Origin: DATFQE01 sp963739085
GTDB taxonomy: Bacteria > Actinomycetota > Thermoleophilia > Gaiellales > Gaiellaceae
Assembly (NCBI GenBank): GCA_963739085.1
Contig: CAVTZA010000012.1
Span: forward strand, 358,000-421,999
DNA length: 64,000 nucleotides
Direction of reading: 5' to 3'
The notes below the pieces were generated by a model, which had not been told where the DNA came from, searched no databases, and was given only the letters and a program-made list of their open reading frames with translations. Made by a program: the position numbers and the translations under genes. Shown in pieces: positions 17,594 to 26,583 of this stretch (position 1 is the first letter of the stretch; every line of letters begins with the position of its first letter).

Positions 17594-19142
17594 CTAGCCA
17601 AGGGTGTATGCAACGAGCTCGTCGTTCGCGTGCTTCACGTGGGGTGCTGGCGCGCCGGCGCCGACGAGCAGGGTGCTGCCGTCGATCGCCGGGAACGAGT
17701 TCACGCCCGCCGGCGCCTGGGCCGACCACAGGATCGCGCCGTTCTTCGTGCTGAGGGCGTAGATCCGGCCGCTCAGCGTCGAGGTGAAGACGACGTCGTT
17801 GGAGACCGTCGCCGCGCCGTAGTCCGCGCTGCCGAACCGCTGGTGCCAGCGCATCGCTCCGGTTGTGGGATCGAGCGCCGCGAGCTGCTCCGGTACCGCC
17901 GAAGAGGCCCGCGCGGCTCGCGACCTTGACGGTGCTCGACGTGTAGAGGAAGCCGAGGTTGACGACCGGGACGTAGAGCGAGGTCCCGTCGTACGCCATC
18001 GGGGTCTCGACCCCGCCGAGCTCGCCCGGCAGCACCAGGGTGGGCCGCCGCGACAGCCGACCGAGGTCGTGACGGTGCAACCCCACCGCCGTCTGCCAGA
18101 CGGGCTGGCCGTCCGCTGCGGCGAAGGCGTAGACGCGCCCCATCTTCCCGGCGGCGAAGACGACCTCGGTCGGCGCCCCGTTGATCGGGATCGTCCCGAT
18201 CACGGGCGAGTCCTGGAGGTCGTAGTCGCGGATGTCGTGCCGGACGACCTGACGGAACCAGAGCACCTTTCCGGTCGTGCCGTCGAGCGAGACGAGCGAG
18301 TCGGTGTAGAGGTCCGGCCCCGGCCGGCTCGAGCCGTCCGGGTAGCGCTTCGTCCCGGGGAACGGAGCCGGGTTCGCGACCGCGAGGAACACACGCCCGG
18401 CGGAGTCGACCGCCGGCGGGTACCAGAGGCCGCCGCCCGAGTTCACCCTGGCGTCGCCCCAGAGCCTGGCGCCGTCGGAGATCGTGTTGAACTTCCAGCG
18501 CGTCGCACCCGTCTGCGCGTCGAGGGCGTAGACGATCCCGTCCCCGTTGCCCGCGTAGAACGCCTTGGAGTTCCCGGGGATCGTGCTGAAGAGGACGGTG
18601 CCGTTGTACACCGTCGGCGCCATGTCGATCCCTTCCTTCGAGTTCCTGGTCAGCTTGCGGATCCAGCGCACGTGACCGGTCGCGGGGTCGAGGGCGAACG
18701 CGGACCTGTCGGTGGCGCCGAAGAGCGTGTCGTAGCCGAAGGCGACGCCGTTCGGACCGACGCTGGGGCGATTGAACGTGTGCTTCCAGAGCAGTGCGCC
18801 GGTGTTGCGGTCGAGCGCGTAGACGTTGCTGCTCAGATCCTGGAGGTAGACCGTGTTTCCGAGCACGATCGGGTTGCTGGAGAACTTCCCGAACGCTCCC
18901 TCGCCCCTGAGCCTGAACGTCCATTTCGGCTTAAGAGTCCGCGCGTTGGTCGAGTCGATCTGGCTCGCCGTCGTGGCGCGGGTGTTGCCGAGGTTGAGGT
19001 TGTGGCCCGGCCATTGGTTCGCGAAGGCCGTCAGCTCCGGCGGAGGTGCGCCGGGGTTGGTGGACGACCATGCGCTGCCGAGAGCGAGGCCACCGGCTGC
19101 GACGACGGCCGCAGCCGACGCCGCAAGGATCAGACGAGTCAT
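17594..19142 (-). CDS. Secreted PQQ-binding-like beta-propeller protein, one frameshift
   Basis: A protein of about 515 residues after repair, built from beta-propeller blades of the PQQ-dehydrogenase type. Repeated blade motifs are NVYALDRNTGALLWKHTF, SAFALDPATGHVRWIRKL, IVYALDAQTGATRWKF and, after the break, IYALSTKNGAILWSA. An N-terminal signal or anchor precedes them. The frame breaks near 17888; deleting one G restores it. ATG 19142 has AAGGAG upstream. It lies 16 bp downstream of a cupredoxin gene, so a periplasmic or cell-surface oxidoreductase with a copper electron carrier is plausible. I do not see enough to name a substrate, and many such propellers are not enzymes. Confidence 0.8.
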
Positions 19143-19158
19143 GAGGAGCTCCTTCGCG

Positions 19159-19512
19159 CTATGTGACCTTGAGGACGCCCTTCATGCCCAGCTCGGCGTG
19201 GGAGTCCACGGTGCACTTGTAGGGGTGCTTGCCTTTCTTGAGCGTCACGATCAGGCGCGTCGTCTTGCCGGGCCCGATCGACTTCGAGGTGTGGCCGGCG
19301 ATGGCGAAGTCGTGAGCCGTCGCGCCGATGTTCTTGATCACGAAGGTGATGCGGCCGTGCGGCACGGTGTTCTTGGACAGGACGAACTTGAAGTCCTTGG
19401 CCTTGACCTGAACGGTCGTCGCGTGGACGGCCGACATCTGTGCCGCAGCGCCGCCTGCTCCGACGAGAGCGAGCGAGAGCACGGCGACGAGGGCGAGGGA
19501 ATACCTCTTCAT
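19159..19512 (-). CDS. Secreted cupredoxin (plastocyanin-like copper protein)
   Basis: A 117-residue blue-copper-fold protein with a signal peptide (LALVAVLSLALVGAGGAAAQ). The likely type-1 copper ligands are His in GATAHDF, then Cys, His and Met in YKCTVDSHAELGMKG, which is the canonical C-x(n)-H-x(n)-M order. The start has a perfect AGGAGG. It is the first gene of a pair with the propeller protein and probably shuttles electrons for it outside the membrane. Confidence 0.85.
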   Translation of the reverse strand: MKRYSLALVAVLSLALVGAGGAAAQMSAVHATTVQVKAKDFKFVLSKNTVPHGRITFVIKNIGATAHDFAIAGHTSKSIGPGKTTRLIVTLKKGKHPYKCTVDSHAELGMKGVLKVT

Positions 19513-19725
19513 CTCGAGTACCTCCTGCTGAAGATCAGAAGCTGAGATTCAGAATCGCCGCGGTCACGCCGCGACCGGCATCCGCCGCCCGGACGATCGG
19601 GAGGGCGTTGCTCCCGCCGAGAACGGATGACGCAAGGCTCCTCCGAGCTGTGGTCGGACGCGACCGCGGAGTCGTGCGACCGCGCGAGTGCGCCGCGCGG
19701 CCTTGCGTGCAACGCTCAGATCGCA

Positions 19726-19833
19726 ATGAGCAGGATCCACAGCAGAGGCTTTCAGCGGGTGGTCTCGGTCGCGCTGCTCGGCCTCGTGGTCGTGCTGATG
19801 GTCGCGCGCGTCGTCGCGAGAACCCACATCTAG
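19726..19833 (+). CDS. Possible 35-residue single-pass membrane protein
   Basis: ATG 19726 opens a short frame ending at TAG 19833. The peptide is a basic N-terminus (MSRIHSRGFQR) followed by one strong hydrophobic helix (VVSVALLGLVVVLMVARVVA). Nearly all third positions are G or C, which supports coding. There is no clear ribosome binding site and I know no relatives, so this is tentative. Confidence 0.3.
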   Translation: MSRIHSRGFQRVVSVALLGLVVVLMVARVVARTHI

Positions 19834-19943
19834 AAGCGGCGGGGGATGGCAAGACTCCTGCGCTCGCAGGAACTGCCGTCCTCACGCGGATCGTTCGACC
19901 GTCCGATTGCCGACGATGCCGCCGGCTTCCATGCTGGCGGTGG

Positions 19944-20228
19944 ATGGCATCGGTCAACGGCACCAGGCATGCAGAGCTTGCGGCGGCGACCGCCAAGGCG
20001 GTGGCCGCGGAGCGGCTGGCCGGAGCCGTCATGAGCGCGTTCGACATCTGCGAGCAGGACGGCGTTCCGCTCTCTCAGCTCCAGAAGGTCGCGCTGGTCG
20101 AGGCCGTGCTGCTCGAGTTCGACGGCCTCGAGGAGCACCTGCGCTCGCTCGCCGCGGTCGAGGAGCAGCTGCGCGGGCTCCGCGCCCGGGCGCTGTCGCG
20201 TCCGAACGGCGCTAGCGACGCGACCTAG
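19944..20228 (+). CDS. Small helical hypothetical protein
   Basis: A 94-residue protein from ATG 19944 that looks almost entirely helical (ELAAATAKAVAAERLAGAV, then LVEAVLLEFDGLEEHLRSLA). It has no membrane segment and one Cys. A later start at ATG 20031 is possible. Its TAG shares a CTAG palindrome with the stop of the opposing gene, so the two coding ends overlap by four bases. No family recognised. Confidence 0.5.
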   Translation: MASVNGTRHAELAAATAKAVAAERLAGAVMSAFDICEQDGVPLSQLQKVALVEAVLLEFDGLEEHLRSLAAVEEQLRGLRARALSRPNGASDAT

Positions 20229-20512
20229 TCGGGAACCGTGAGCGCGAGCTCGGGCGCCGGCGGGAGGAACGGAACGCCGCTCCTCGCCGCGTAGGCGTAG
20301 GGGTGCCGGAAGGCGTCGAGGGCGACCCGGCTGTCGACCGTGAGCTCGAACGCGTCGCCCGACGACGCGTCCGTCACCGTGACGGTGAGCTCGTCGGTGC
20401 GGCGGTCCCACAGCAGCGTGATCGCAACTCCGCCGCTCTCCCGGCTCGCCAGCTCTCGTACGTCATCGCGAATCGACTGGGCCCTGGTCGTCGGTCGGAG
20501 GATCAAGCGCAT
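20225..20512 (-). CDS. Small hypothetical protein with a HPYAYA motif
   Basis: A 95-residue soluble protein starting at ATG 20512. It has a basic N-terminus (RLILRPTTRAQS), a beta-rich middle (VAITLLWDRRTDELTVTVTD) and the stretch ALDAFRHPYAYAARSGV. That stretch is familiar from uncharacterised actinobacterial proteins, but no function is known to me. It is convergent and overlapping at the stop with the preceding gene. Confidence 0.55.
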   Translation of the reverse strand: MRLILRPTTRAQSIRDDVRELASRESGGVAITLLWDRRTDELTVTVTDASSGDAFELTVDSRVALDAFRHPYAYAARSGVPFLPPAPELALTVPD

Positions 20513-20850
20513 AGGGACGGTTCTAGGTGCCCGCGCCGCGTGCGGCCATCGGCCGCCCGTCCCGCCCGGCGGCCGGAACGCCTCCTCCGTTCGCCCGACG
20601 AAGATCGTCCCGCCGATCCTCCAGGCCGGCGATGCCGCTCGGTGTTGCCTCGCTCGCTTCAAGTTCTGCTCGCCGCCCTGTTCGAGCAGATCACCGTCAG
20701 CGAGGGGGTGCCCGGTGAGCGCCCCTCCAGCGAGGCCCCGCCGTTGTTGAGGCAACCTTGACTTCGCGACGAAGCCGGTAGGAGACTGGGCGCAACCGAG
20801 TAGCGGGCTTGACGCTCGCTCTTGATCTCGGGGGGAGAAGGAGGATCGTG
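20513..20850. other. Intergenic region with a possible promoter
   Basis: These 338 bases hold no convincing gene; the open frames are shadows with poor codon structure. The only candidate signal is TTGACT at 20758-20763 with TAGGAG at 20779-20784. The spacer is 15 bp, shorter than ideal, pointing to the secreted-protein gene at 20851. A second TTGACG occurs near 20810. Both are guesses from short matches. Confidence 0.3.
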
Positions 20851-21324
20851 ATGATTCTCAAGTCCTTGCTGGCGGTGACCACCATGGTGCTCGCGCTCGC
20901 ACTGGCACCGATGGCCTCTGCCGAGCAGCCGGACAAGTTCCCGGTGCCCTTGCCAGATGTGACCGGCCAGTTCTGCGCGGACTTCCCGGTGCTCGTCCAC
21001 GCGACCACGAACCGGGAAGTGATCCACATCTTCAGCAACGGGGCGGCGACCGTCACCGGCGCCCTGAAGGCTGAGGTGACGAATCTGGAGACGGGGAAGA
21101 CGATCGAGGTCAACATCCCTGGCCCGGGCACGTTCGTTGCCGATGGCTCCGTGCTGCTCGGCCGCGGTGCCTGGCTCTTCTTCGGCGAGGCGGGCGATTT
21201 CGGGCCAGGCTCGCCGCCGGAGTTGAGCTACCGAGCAGGCAGGTTCACGATCGACCTGGCGACCGGCGCGATCATCAGCAGCATCGGCCACCAGGTGGAT
21301 CTCTGCCCGCTGCTCGCGTCCTGA
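20851..21324 (+). CDS. Secreted hypothetical protein
   Basis: A 157-residue exported protein. AAGGAGG lies six bases before ATG 20851. The signal peptide (ILKSLLAVTTMVLALALAP) probably ends at ASA-EQ. The mature part is beta-rich with two Cys, one in GQFCADFPV and one in the last residues (VDLCPLLAS), which could form a disulfide. It contains IHIFSNGAATVTG and FFGEAGDFGPG. No family recognised. It is transcribed alone. Confidence 0.75.
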   Translation: MILKSLLAVTTMVLALALAPMASAEQPDKFPVPLPDVTGQFCADFPVLVHATTNREVIHIFSNGAATVTGALKAEVTNLETGKTIEVNIPGPGTFVADGSVLLGRGAWLFFGEAGDFGPGSPPELSYRAGRFTIDLATGAIISSIGHQVDLCPLLAS

Positions 21325-21335
21325 GCGTTCTGCTT

Positions 21336-21363
21336 GGGGGCGACCGGTTCGCCGGCCGCCCCC
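21336..21363. terminator. UUCG-loop terminator between convergent genes
   Basis: A 12-bp stem with one A-C mismatch (gggggcgaccgg at 21336-21347 against 21352-21363) closes a ttcg tetraloop. It lies 11 bases after the secreted-protein gene and 23 bases before the stop of the histidine kinase, so it can serve both. Confidence 0.75.
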
Positions 21364-21386
21364 GGCGGCGCCGCGCCGCCTGAGGC

Positions 21387-22589
21387 TCAGCCGTCCCGCG
21401 GCAGCCGCACCTCGACCCGCGTGCCGCCTCCGTGCGCCGGAGCGACCATCAGCGTTCCCCCGGCCGCCTCGACGCGGACCCGCTGGGAGGCCAGGCCGAT
21501 GTGCCCGGTCGCCAGCCGCTCCGAAAGCTCGTCGGAGGGCAGGCCGACACCGTCGTCCTCGACCAGGAGGAGGACGCTGCCGTCGGCGTCCGCCAGCCGG
21601 ACGAGGACGCTCGAGGCGCGCGCGTGCGCGACGACGTTTGCGAGGAGCTCGCGCGCGGCGGAGAACAGCAGTTGCTCGCGCGAGTGCCTGTTGCGGTAGT
21701 GGAAGTCGAGCCGCAGCTCGAAGCCGCCGCGGCTCGCCGCGTTCCTGGCAATCGCCCGGAGCGCGGCCTCGAGCCCGGCCTCGTCGAGGACGTACGGGTG
21801 AAGCTCGAAGACCGCGTCGCGCAGCTGCGCCACGCTCTCCGAGAGGGCGTCGTCTGCGCGGCCGAGTGCGGGATGCGACAGCGCCTCCCCGGCCTCCTCG
21901 AGCTCGTGGCGGGCCGACAGCAGGTTCTGGATCGCCTGGTCGTGCAGGGCCTCGGCGAGCGCCTTCCGCTCGCGCTGCTCGGCCTCGAGCGCGTCCGCGA
22001 GCAACCGTGACCGGCTCTCGGCGAGGCGCGCCACCTGCTCCGTCCGCCGCGCGAGGAGGAGCGAGAGCAGCACGCAGGCCGCGCCGACCCAGGCAAGGAA
22101 GCCCGCCTGGGTGAGGATGAAGCGCGCGGCCTCCGGCTGGCTGGCCGCCGGGTGCGCGACCGCCTGGACGACGTACGCCGAGGTCGTCACGACGACGGCG
22201 GCCGCGGTGATCGCCGGCCGGAAGCGGAAGGCGACGGCCACCGGCACGAGGAAGAAGGCGAGCCGCGCGTGCGAGAAGGCGCCGCCCGACAGGACGGCGA
22301 GCGCGCTGATCGCGGCGATGTCGACACCCGTCGCGGCCAGGGCAAGCCCCTGGCCGACCGGTCGCAGGTGCACCCAGGCGAGCATCCCGGCGCTCCACGC
22401 CGAGTAGAGCGCGAGGGTGATCAGGAACCCTTTCTGCTCCGGATTCGGATGCTCGAGCCCCTGGCTGAGCGCGAGGAGGGCGATCGCCGGCAGGCGGAGC
22501 CAGGCAACGGCCCGCTCGGCCTCCGCCGTGGCCTCGCTGGGAAAGGCGGGGACGGCCGGGCTCGAAGCCGAAGGCTCGCTTCGGGTCAT
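21387..22589 (-). CDS. NarL-type sensor histidine kinase
   Basis: A 400-residue membrane kinase. Residues ~30-180 hold five or six membrane helices with no large external domain. A coiled linker leads to the phospho-acceptor H-box (ALHDQAIQNLL, His216). The ATPase domain has an N-box (ELLANVVAHA) and G-box (VEDDGVGLP). It follows its response regulator in the same operon by 25 bp. The signal is probably membrane state, given the lack of a sensor domain outside; that is inference. Confidence 0.88.
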   Translation of the reverse strand: MTRSEPSASSPAVPAFPSEATAEAERAVAWLRLPAIALLALSQGLEHPNPEQKGFLITLALYSAWSAGMLAWVHLRPVGQGLALAATGVDIAAISALAVLSGGAFSHARLAFFLVPVAVAFRFRPAITAAAVVVTTSAYVVQAVAHPAASQPEAARFILTQAGFLAWVGAACVLLSLLLARRTEQVARLAESRSRLLADALEAEQRERKALAEALHDQAIQNLLSARHELEEAGEALSHPALGRADDALSESVAQLRDAVFELHPYVLDEAGLEAALRAIARNAASRGGFELRLDFHYRNRHSREQLLFSAARELLANVVAHARASSVLVRLADADGSVLLLVEDDGVGLPSDELSERLATGHIGLASQRVRVEAAGGTLMVAPAHGGGTRVEVRLPRDG

Positions 22590-22614
22590 CCGGGGCGATG
22601 CAGTGCTCGTCGGG

Positions 22615-23277
22615 TTATTCGATCAAGCCGCGACGCATCGCGCTCGCCACCGCGGCCGCACGGTCGGACACGCCGAGCTTCTCGTACAGGTGCTGCACGT
22701 GCGTCTTCACGGTCGTGAGCCCGAGGAAGAGCTCCTTCGCGATCTCCGGGAGGCTCTTGCCGCTCGCGATCAGGTGCAGGATCTCCTGCTCGCGCGGCGT
22801 CAGCGCCGGCGTGTCGTCCTGCTTGCGGAGGCGGATCTCCGACACCAGGCCCGCGGCGACGTCCGGCGGCACGACGTTCTCGCCGCGGGAGCAGGCGAGC
22901 ACTGCGTCGACGATCTGCTCGCGCCGCGCCTCCTTCGAGACGAAGCCGGCCGCCCCGGTCTCGAGAGCCTTGTAGACGATGCCGCTGTCGGCGAACGCGG
23001 AGACGAGCAGCACGCGGGTCGGCAGCTGCTCGCGCACGATCGCGTTCGTCACCGCCACCCCGTCGAGCTCGGGCAGCTTGTAATCGAGCAGGGCGACGTC
23101 CGGACGATGCTGCTGGATCTCGGCGAGCGCCGAGCGCCCGTCCTCGGCCTCGGCGACGATCTCGACCTGCCCGCTCGCCGAAAGGGCGCGCACGACCCCC
23201 TCGCGGTAGAGCGGATGGTCGTCCGCCACGACGACCCGAACCCGCTGTTTTCGCTGATCAGGCACCGCTTCGACCAT
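22615..23277 (-). CDS. NarL/LuxR-type response regulator
   Basis: A 220-residue regulator. The receiver domain has the acidic pair (VVADDH) and the phosphorylated Asp65 (VALLDYKLPELDG). The output is a LuxR HTH (LTPREQEILHLIASGKSLPE, then LTTVKTHVQHLYEKLGVSDR). It starts one base after the stop of the HtrA gene and precedes its kinase, so it belongs to a three-gene operon. Confidence 0.9.
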   Translation of the reverse strand: MVEAVPDQRKQRVRVVVADDHPLYREGVVRALSASGQVEIVAEAEDGRSALAEIQQHRPDVALLDYKLPELDGVAVTNAIVREQLPTRVLLVSAFADSGIVYKALETGAAGFVSKEARREQIVDAVLACSRGENVVPPDVAAGLVSEIRLRKQDDTPALTPREQEILHLIASGKSLPEIAKELFLGLTTVKTHVQHLYEKLGVSDRAAAVASAMRRGLIE

Positions 23278-23278
23278 C

Positions 23279-24472
23279 CTACGCCTGCCCTGCCGGTGCG
23301 TTGCCGAGCGTGACCGTCACGGTCCGCGTCTTGCCGCCGCGGACGACCTCGAGCTTGAGCTTGTCGCCGGGTTTGTGCTGTGCCACGGCGTCAGCGAGCT
23401 GATCGGAGGTGGTCACGCTCCTGCCGTCGATCCCCACGACGGTGTCTCCGCCCAGGAGCCCGCTGACGCCGTTGACAGTCACCTGGCGGTTCGCGGCTGC
23501 GATACCCGCCTTCGCCGCCGGACTGCCCTTGACGACACGGGCGACGACGGCGCCGTTCGCGGGCAGGCCCCGCACGATCCGCGCCAGGGTTGGATCGATC
23601 GTCTCGACCTCGACGCCGAGCCACGCGTGCTCGGCGCGCCCGCGAGCGATCAACTGGCGGGCGACGGGCTCCGCGGTCGCGCTTGAGATCGCGAAGCCCA
23701 CGCCCACGTTTGCATCGACCGTGCCCCCCTCGATCTGCGCATTCACGCCGATGACCCTCCCGTACCGGTCGAGCAACGGCCCCCCTGAGTTTCCGTGGTT
23801 GATCGGCGCGTCGGTCTGGATCGCGTTCGGGATCGTGAGGCCGTTGGGCGAGCGAATGTCCCGCCCGGTGGCGCTCACGATCCCGGCCGTCATCGTGCGA
23901 TCCAGCCCGAACGGGTTGCCGATCGCGTACGCGGGATCCCCCACTTGAATGGGCCCGGCGCCGGCAAACGCGAGCGGATGGAGCGCGGAAGCCGGCGCCT
24001 TGACCCTGATCACGGCGAGATCGCTCGCCGCATCGGTTCCGACCGTCGTCGCCGGGTAGGTGACGCCGTCGCTGAAGCCCACCCGGATCTGCGTCGAATG
24101 CTGGACGACGTGGTCGTTCGTGACGATGTCGCCCCGACGATCGACGACGAACCCCGAGCCCAGCGCGCCCACCTGCTGCCTCGTCGGCGGCGTGAAGAAC
24201 GTCGGCGGGATCACGCGGGTCTGGGTGTCGGAGATGACGACAACGCCCGGGGCGTCGCTCTTGTAGATCTGCGCCGCGGTCAGCCCCTTCATGTCGGAAG
24301 ACGGCGAAGGCGTGGTCACGGTCGGAGTCCTCGCCACGATCGGCGTCGGCGCGTCCGGCCGTGTCGTCGTGCCCGCCGTGGCGTCCCCGCCGGCGAGCAT
24401 GAGCCCGATCACGCTTCCGGCAAGCGCGCCGACCACAGCCGCGGCCAGCACGATCGCGAGCGTGCGCTTCAC
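23279..24472 (-). CDS. HtrA/DegP-like serine protease with PDZ domain
   Basis: A 397-residue membrane-anchored protease. After an N-terminal helix (LAIVLAAAVVGALAGSVIGL) and a Thr/Pro-rich linker comes the S1C trypsin domain with catalytic His121 (TNDHVV), Asp151 (ASDLAVI) and Ser229 (HGNSGGPLL). A single PDZ domain fills residues ~285-390. It should degrade or refold misfolded proteins outside the membrane. GTG 24472 is the start. It is the first gene of an operon with a response regulator and kinase, which suggests envelope stress control. Confidence 0.9.
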   Translation of the reverse strand: MKRTLAIVLAAAVVGALAGSVIGLMLAGGDATAGTTTRPDAPTPIVARTPTVTTPSPSSDMKGLTAAQIYKSDAPGVVVISDTQTRVIPPTFFTPPTRQQVGALGSGFVVDRRGDIVTNDHVVQHSTQIRVGFSDGVTYPATTVGTDAASDLAVIRVKAPASALHPLAFAGAGPIQVGDPAYAIGNPFGLDRTMTAGIVSATGRDIRSPNGLTIPNAIQTDAPINHGNSGGPLLDRYGRVIGVNAQIEGGTVDANVGVGFAISSATAEPVARQLIARGRAEHAWLGVEVETIDPTLARIVRGLPANGAVVARVVKGSPAAKAGIAAANRQVTVNGVSGLLGGDTVVGIDGRSVTTSDQLADAVAQHKPGDKLKLEVVRGGKTRTVTVTLGNAPAGQA

Positions 24473-24604
24473 CTGTCCACCTGACGTGCGTCGGTCATCT
24501 CAAGCCGGATCGTCGCCGCTCGCGATCCTCGCCGCGATAGCCCGCTCGCACGATCGAATCGCCCGCAGGCCCATACCGCCGTAGGAGTGGGCCCTCGTCC
24601 AGCC

Positions 24605-24639
24605 GATCGTCCGGTCAGTGGATGCAGCGCCGGACGGTC
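24605..24639 (-). terminator. Possible weak terminator after the second response regulator
   Basis: A 10-bp stem with one G-T pair (24605-24614 against 24630-24639) encloses 15 bases. The right arm overlaps the stop codon of the regulator at 24638. The long loop makes it a weak candidate. Confidence 0.35.
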
Positions 24640-25312
24640 AGGCGGGCGGGGCCGAGCCCGGTCGGGTCAAACCGCTCTCGTAGGCGAAGATCACGGCCTG
24701 GATCCGGTCGCGGAGGCGAAGCTTCATCAGGATCCGCTTCACGTGCGTCTTCACCGTCGATTCCTCGATCACGAACTCCGCCGCGATCTCGCTGTTGGAC
24801 AGGCCTCGCGCGATCAGCTCGAGGACCTCGCGCTCGCGCGGAGTCAGCTCCTGAAGCCGTGAGTCGGCAGACGTGTCGGGCGCCGGCTGACCCGCCATCC
24901 GCTCGACCACCCGGCGCGTGACCGACGGCGACAGCAGCGAGTCGCCCGCGGCGATCGTGTGCAGCCCGCCGATCAGCTCCTCAGGGGACGTGCGCTTGAG
25001 CAGGAACCCGGACGCTCCCGCCCGGAGCGCTCCGAAGATGTAGTCGTCCTCCTCGAAGGTCGTCAGGATCACGACCTTCGCCTCCGGCCGGGCGGCCAGG
25101 ACCTCACGCGTCGCTGCGATGCCGTCCAGGTTCGGCATGCGTACGTCCATCAGAACGACGTCGGGGCTGAGTCGCCGCACGCGCTCGACGGCATCCCGCC
25201 CGTCGCCGGCCTCACCCACCACGTCGATCGTGTCGTCACTGGAGAGCACCGACCTCAGCCCGGCGCGCATGAGGTCGTCGTCGTCGACGAGCAGAACACG
25301 CACGGGCGTCAT
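24638..25312 (-). CDS. DesR/NarL-type response regulator
   Basis: A 224-residue regulator. The receiver domain has LLVDDDDL and the phospho-acceptor Asp56 (VVLMDVRMPNLDG). The LuxR HTH has LTPREREVLELIARGLSNSE and ESTVKTHVKRILMKLRLRDR. Its ATG overlaps the TGA of the kinase gene by four bases, so kinase and regulator are made together. It is likely to control the divergent ABC operon at 26584-28555. Confidence 0.92.
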   Translation of the reverse strand: MTPVRVLLVDDDDLMRAGLRSVLSSDDTIDVVGEAGDGRDAVERVRRLSPDVVLMDVRMPNLDGIAATREVLAARPEAKVVILTTFEEDDYIFGALRAGASGFLLKRTSPEELIGGLHTIAAGDSLLSPSVTRRVVERMAGQPAPDTSADSRLQELTPREREVLELIARGLSNSEIAAEFVIEESTVKTHVKRILMKLRLRDRIQAVIFAYESGLTRPGSAPPA

Positions 25313-26490
25313 CGTTGCCGTCCTTCCGCATAAGGGAGCTGCGCCCGCACGCGGAAGACCCCGTCGGCTGCCCCTGCGACGAGCGTCCCGCCGAGCAGCG
25401 ACGCGCGCTCCCGCATGCCGACGATCCCGTGGCCGCCGCCGGCGACGAGGGCCCCGTTCCGAGCCGGGTTCGTCACCGTGAGCTCCACCGCAGTCGAGCC
25501 GAACTCGACCTCGACGTCGGCACTCCCGCGCCCGTGCCGCGCGGCGTTCGTCAGCGCCTCCTGGAGGATCCGATAGGCAGCGCGATCGACGCCCGGCGCG
25601 AGCGTCCGCCGCGTGCCGGCCACACGGACGGTCACGTCGAGGCCCGACGTGCGGTGGCGCTCCGCAAGCGTGTCCAGCGCGGCCAACCCCGGCGAGGGCT
25701 CGACGCCCGCGGCGGCACCGTCGTCGCGCAGGGCGCGAACGAGCTGGTCGATGTCCCCGAGCGTCTCGCGCGCGACGTCCTCGATCGTCTCGATTGCCTC
25801 GCGCGAGCGCGCGGGGTCCTGCTCGGCGAGCAGCCGGGCCGCGCCGGCCTGGACGAGGATGACGTTGATCGCGTGCCCCGCCGAGTCGTGCAGGTCGCGT
25901 GCGATCCGCGTGCGTTCCTCGGCCGCGGCCAGGCGGCGCTCGCGCTCGGCCTCGCGCTCCGCTCGCAACGCCCGCTCCTCGAACTCGGCGAGGCGCTCCC
26001 GACGCAGGCGGGTGCGGTCGCCCGCGAACCAGGCCGCGGCCCAGACGACGGTGCCGAGCACGAGCTCGGGCCCGAACTCCCCCTGGAGCAGGTGCGGCCC
26101 CAGCAGGACGGCGAGGCTGGCCACGAGGGCGTACGTCCAGGTCCGCGGGCTCGTCTCGTCGCGGCGCTCCGCGACCGTGTACACCGCGACGGCGAAGCCG
26201 ATCGGCGGGCCGAGCCCGTACCCGAAGCCGTAGATCGCGGCCGTCGCCAAGGTGACGACGGCGAAGACCGGCAGCGGCGCGAGGCGCCGGGCAGCCAGCG
26301 GCAGGGAGGCGAGGGCGGCGAGGACGCCGGCGAGCGCGTCGAAGTCAGGGCCGCTCCGGTCGAAGTTGCCGTGAGACATGGCGCCGAGCGAGAACGCGAA
26401 GACGGCGGCAGCGAGCGCCGTGTCGAGCACGAGCTGTCTGCGCTCGATTCCGCGCACAGTCCCGGCAACGTAGCGCTCGTCGCGTCCCAC
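25309..26490 (-). CDS. DesK-type sensor histidine kinase
   Basis: A 393-residue kinase from GTG 26490. About five membrane helices span residues 18-155. A charged coiled coil follows (RAEREAERERRLAAAEERTR), then the H-box with His201 (IARDLHDSAGHAINVI), the N-box (EALTNAARHG) and a glycine-rich G-box region ending GIVGMRERASLLGG. The start is uncertain: the frame is open further upstream, but those residues overlap the divergent gene and look non-coding. A GTG 30 bases further in is another option. Confidence 0.85.
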   Translation of the reverse strand: MGRDERYVAGTVRGIERRQLVLDTALAAAVFAFSLGAMSHGNFDRSGPDFDALAGVLAALASLPLAARRLAPLPVFAVVTLATAAIYGFGYGLGPPIGFAVAVYTVAERRDETSPRTWTYALVASLAVLLGPHLLQGEFGPELVLGTVVWAAAWFAGDRTRLRRERLAEFEERALRAEREAERERRLAAAEERTRIARDLHDSAGHAINVILVQAGAARLLAEQDPARSREAIETIEDVARETLGDIDQLVRALRDDGAAAGVEPSPGLAALDTLAERHRTSGLDVTVRVAGTRRTLAPGVDRAAYRILQEALTNAARHGRGSADVEVEFGSTAVELTVTNPARNGALVAGGGHGIVGMRERASLLGGTLVAGAADGVFRVRAQLPYAEGRQR

Positions 26491-26583
26491 CCGGGGTGGA
26501 TCCGCGTCCTCCCGCGGGGGGACGCCGAATCTCCTCCCCCCGGGCGTTGTGGGTGCAACGACCGCGCCCGTAGCTTGGACGCC

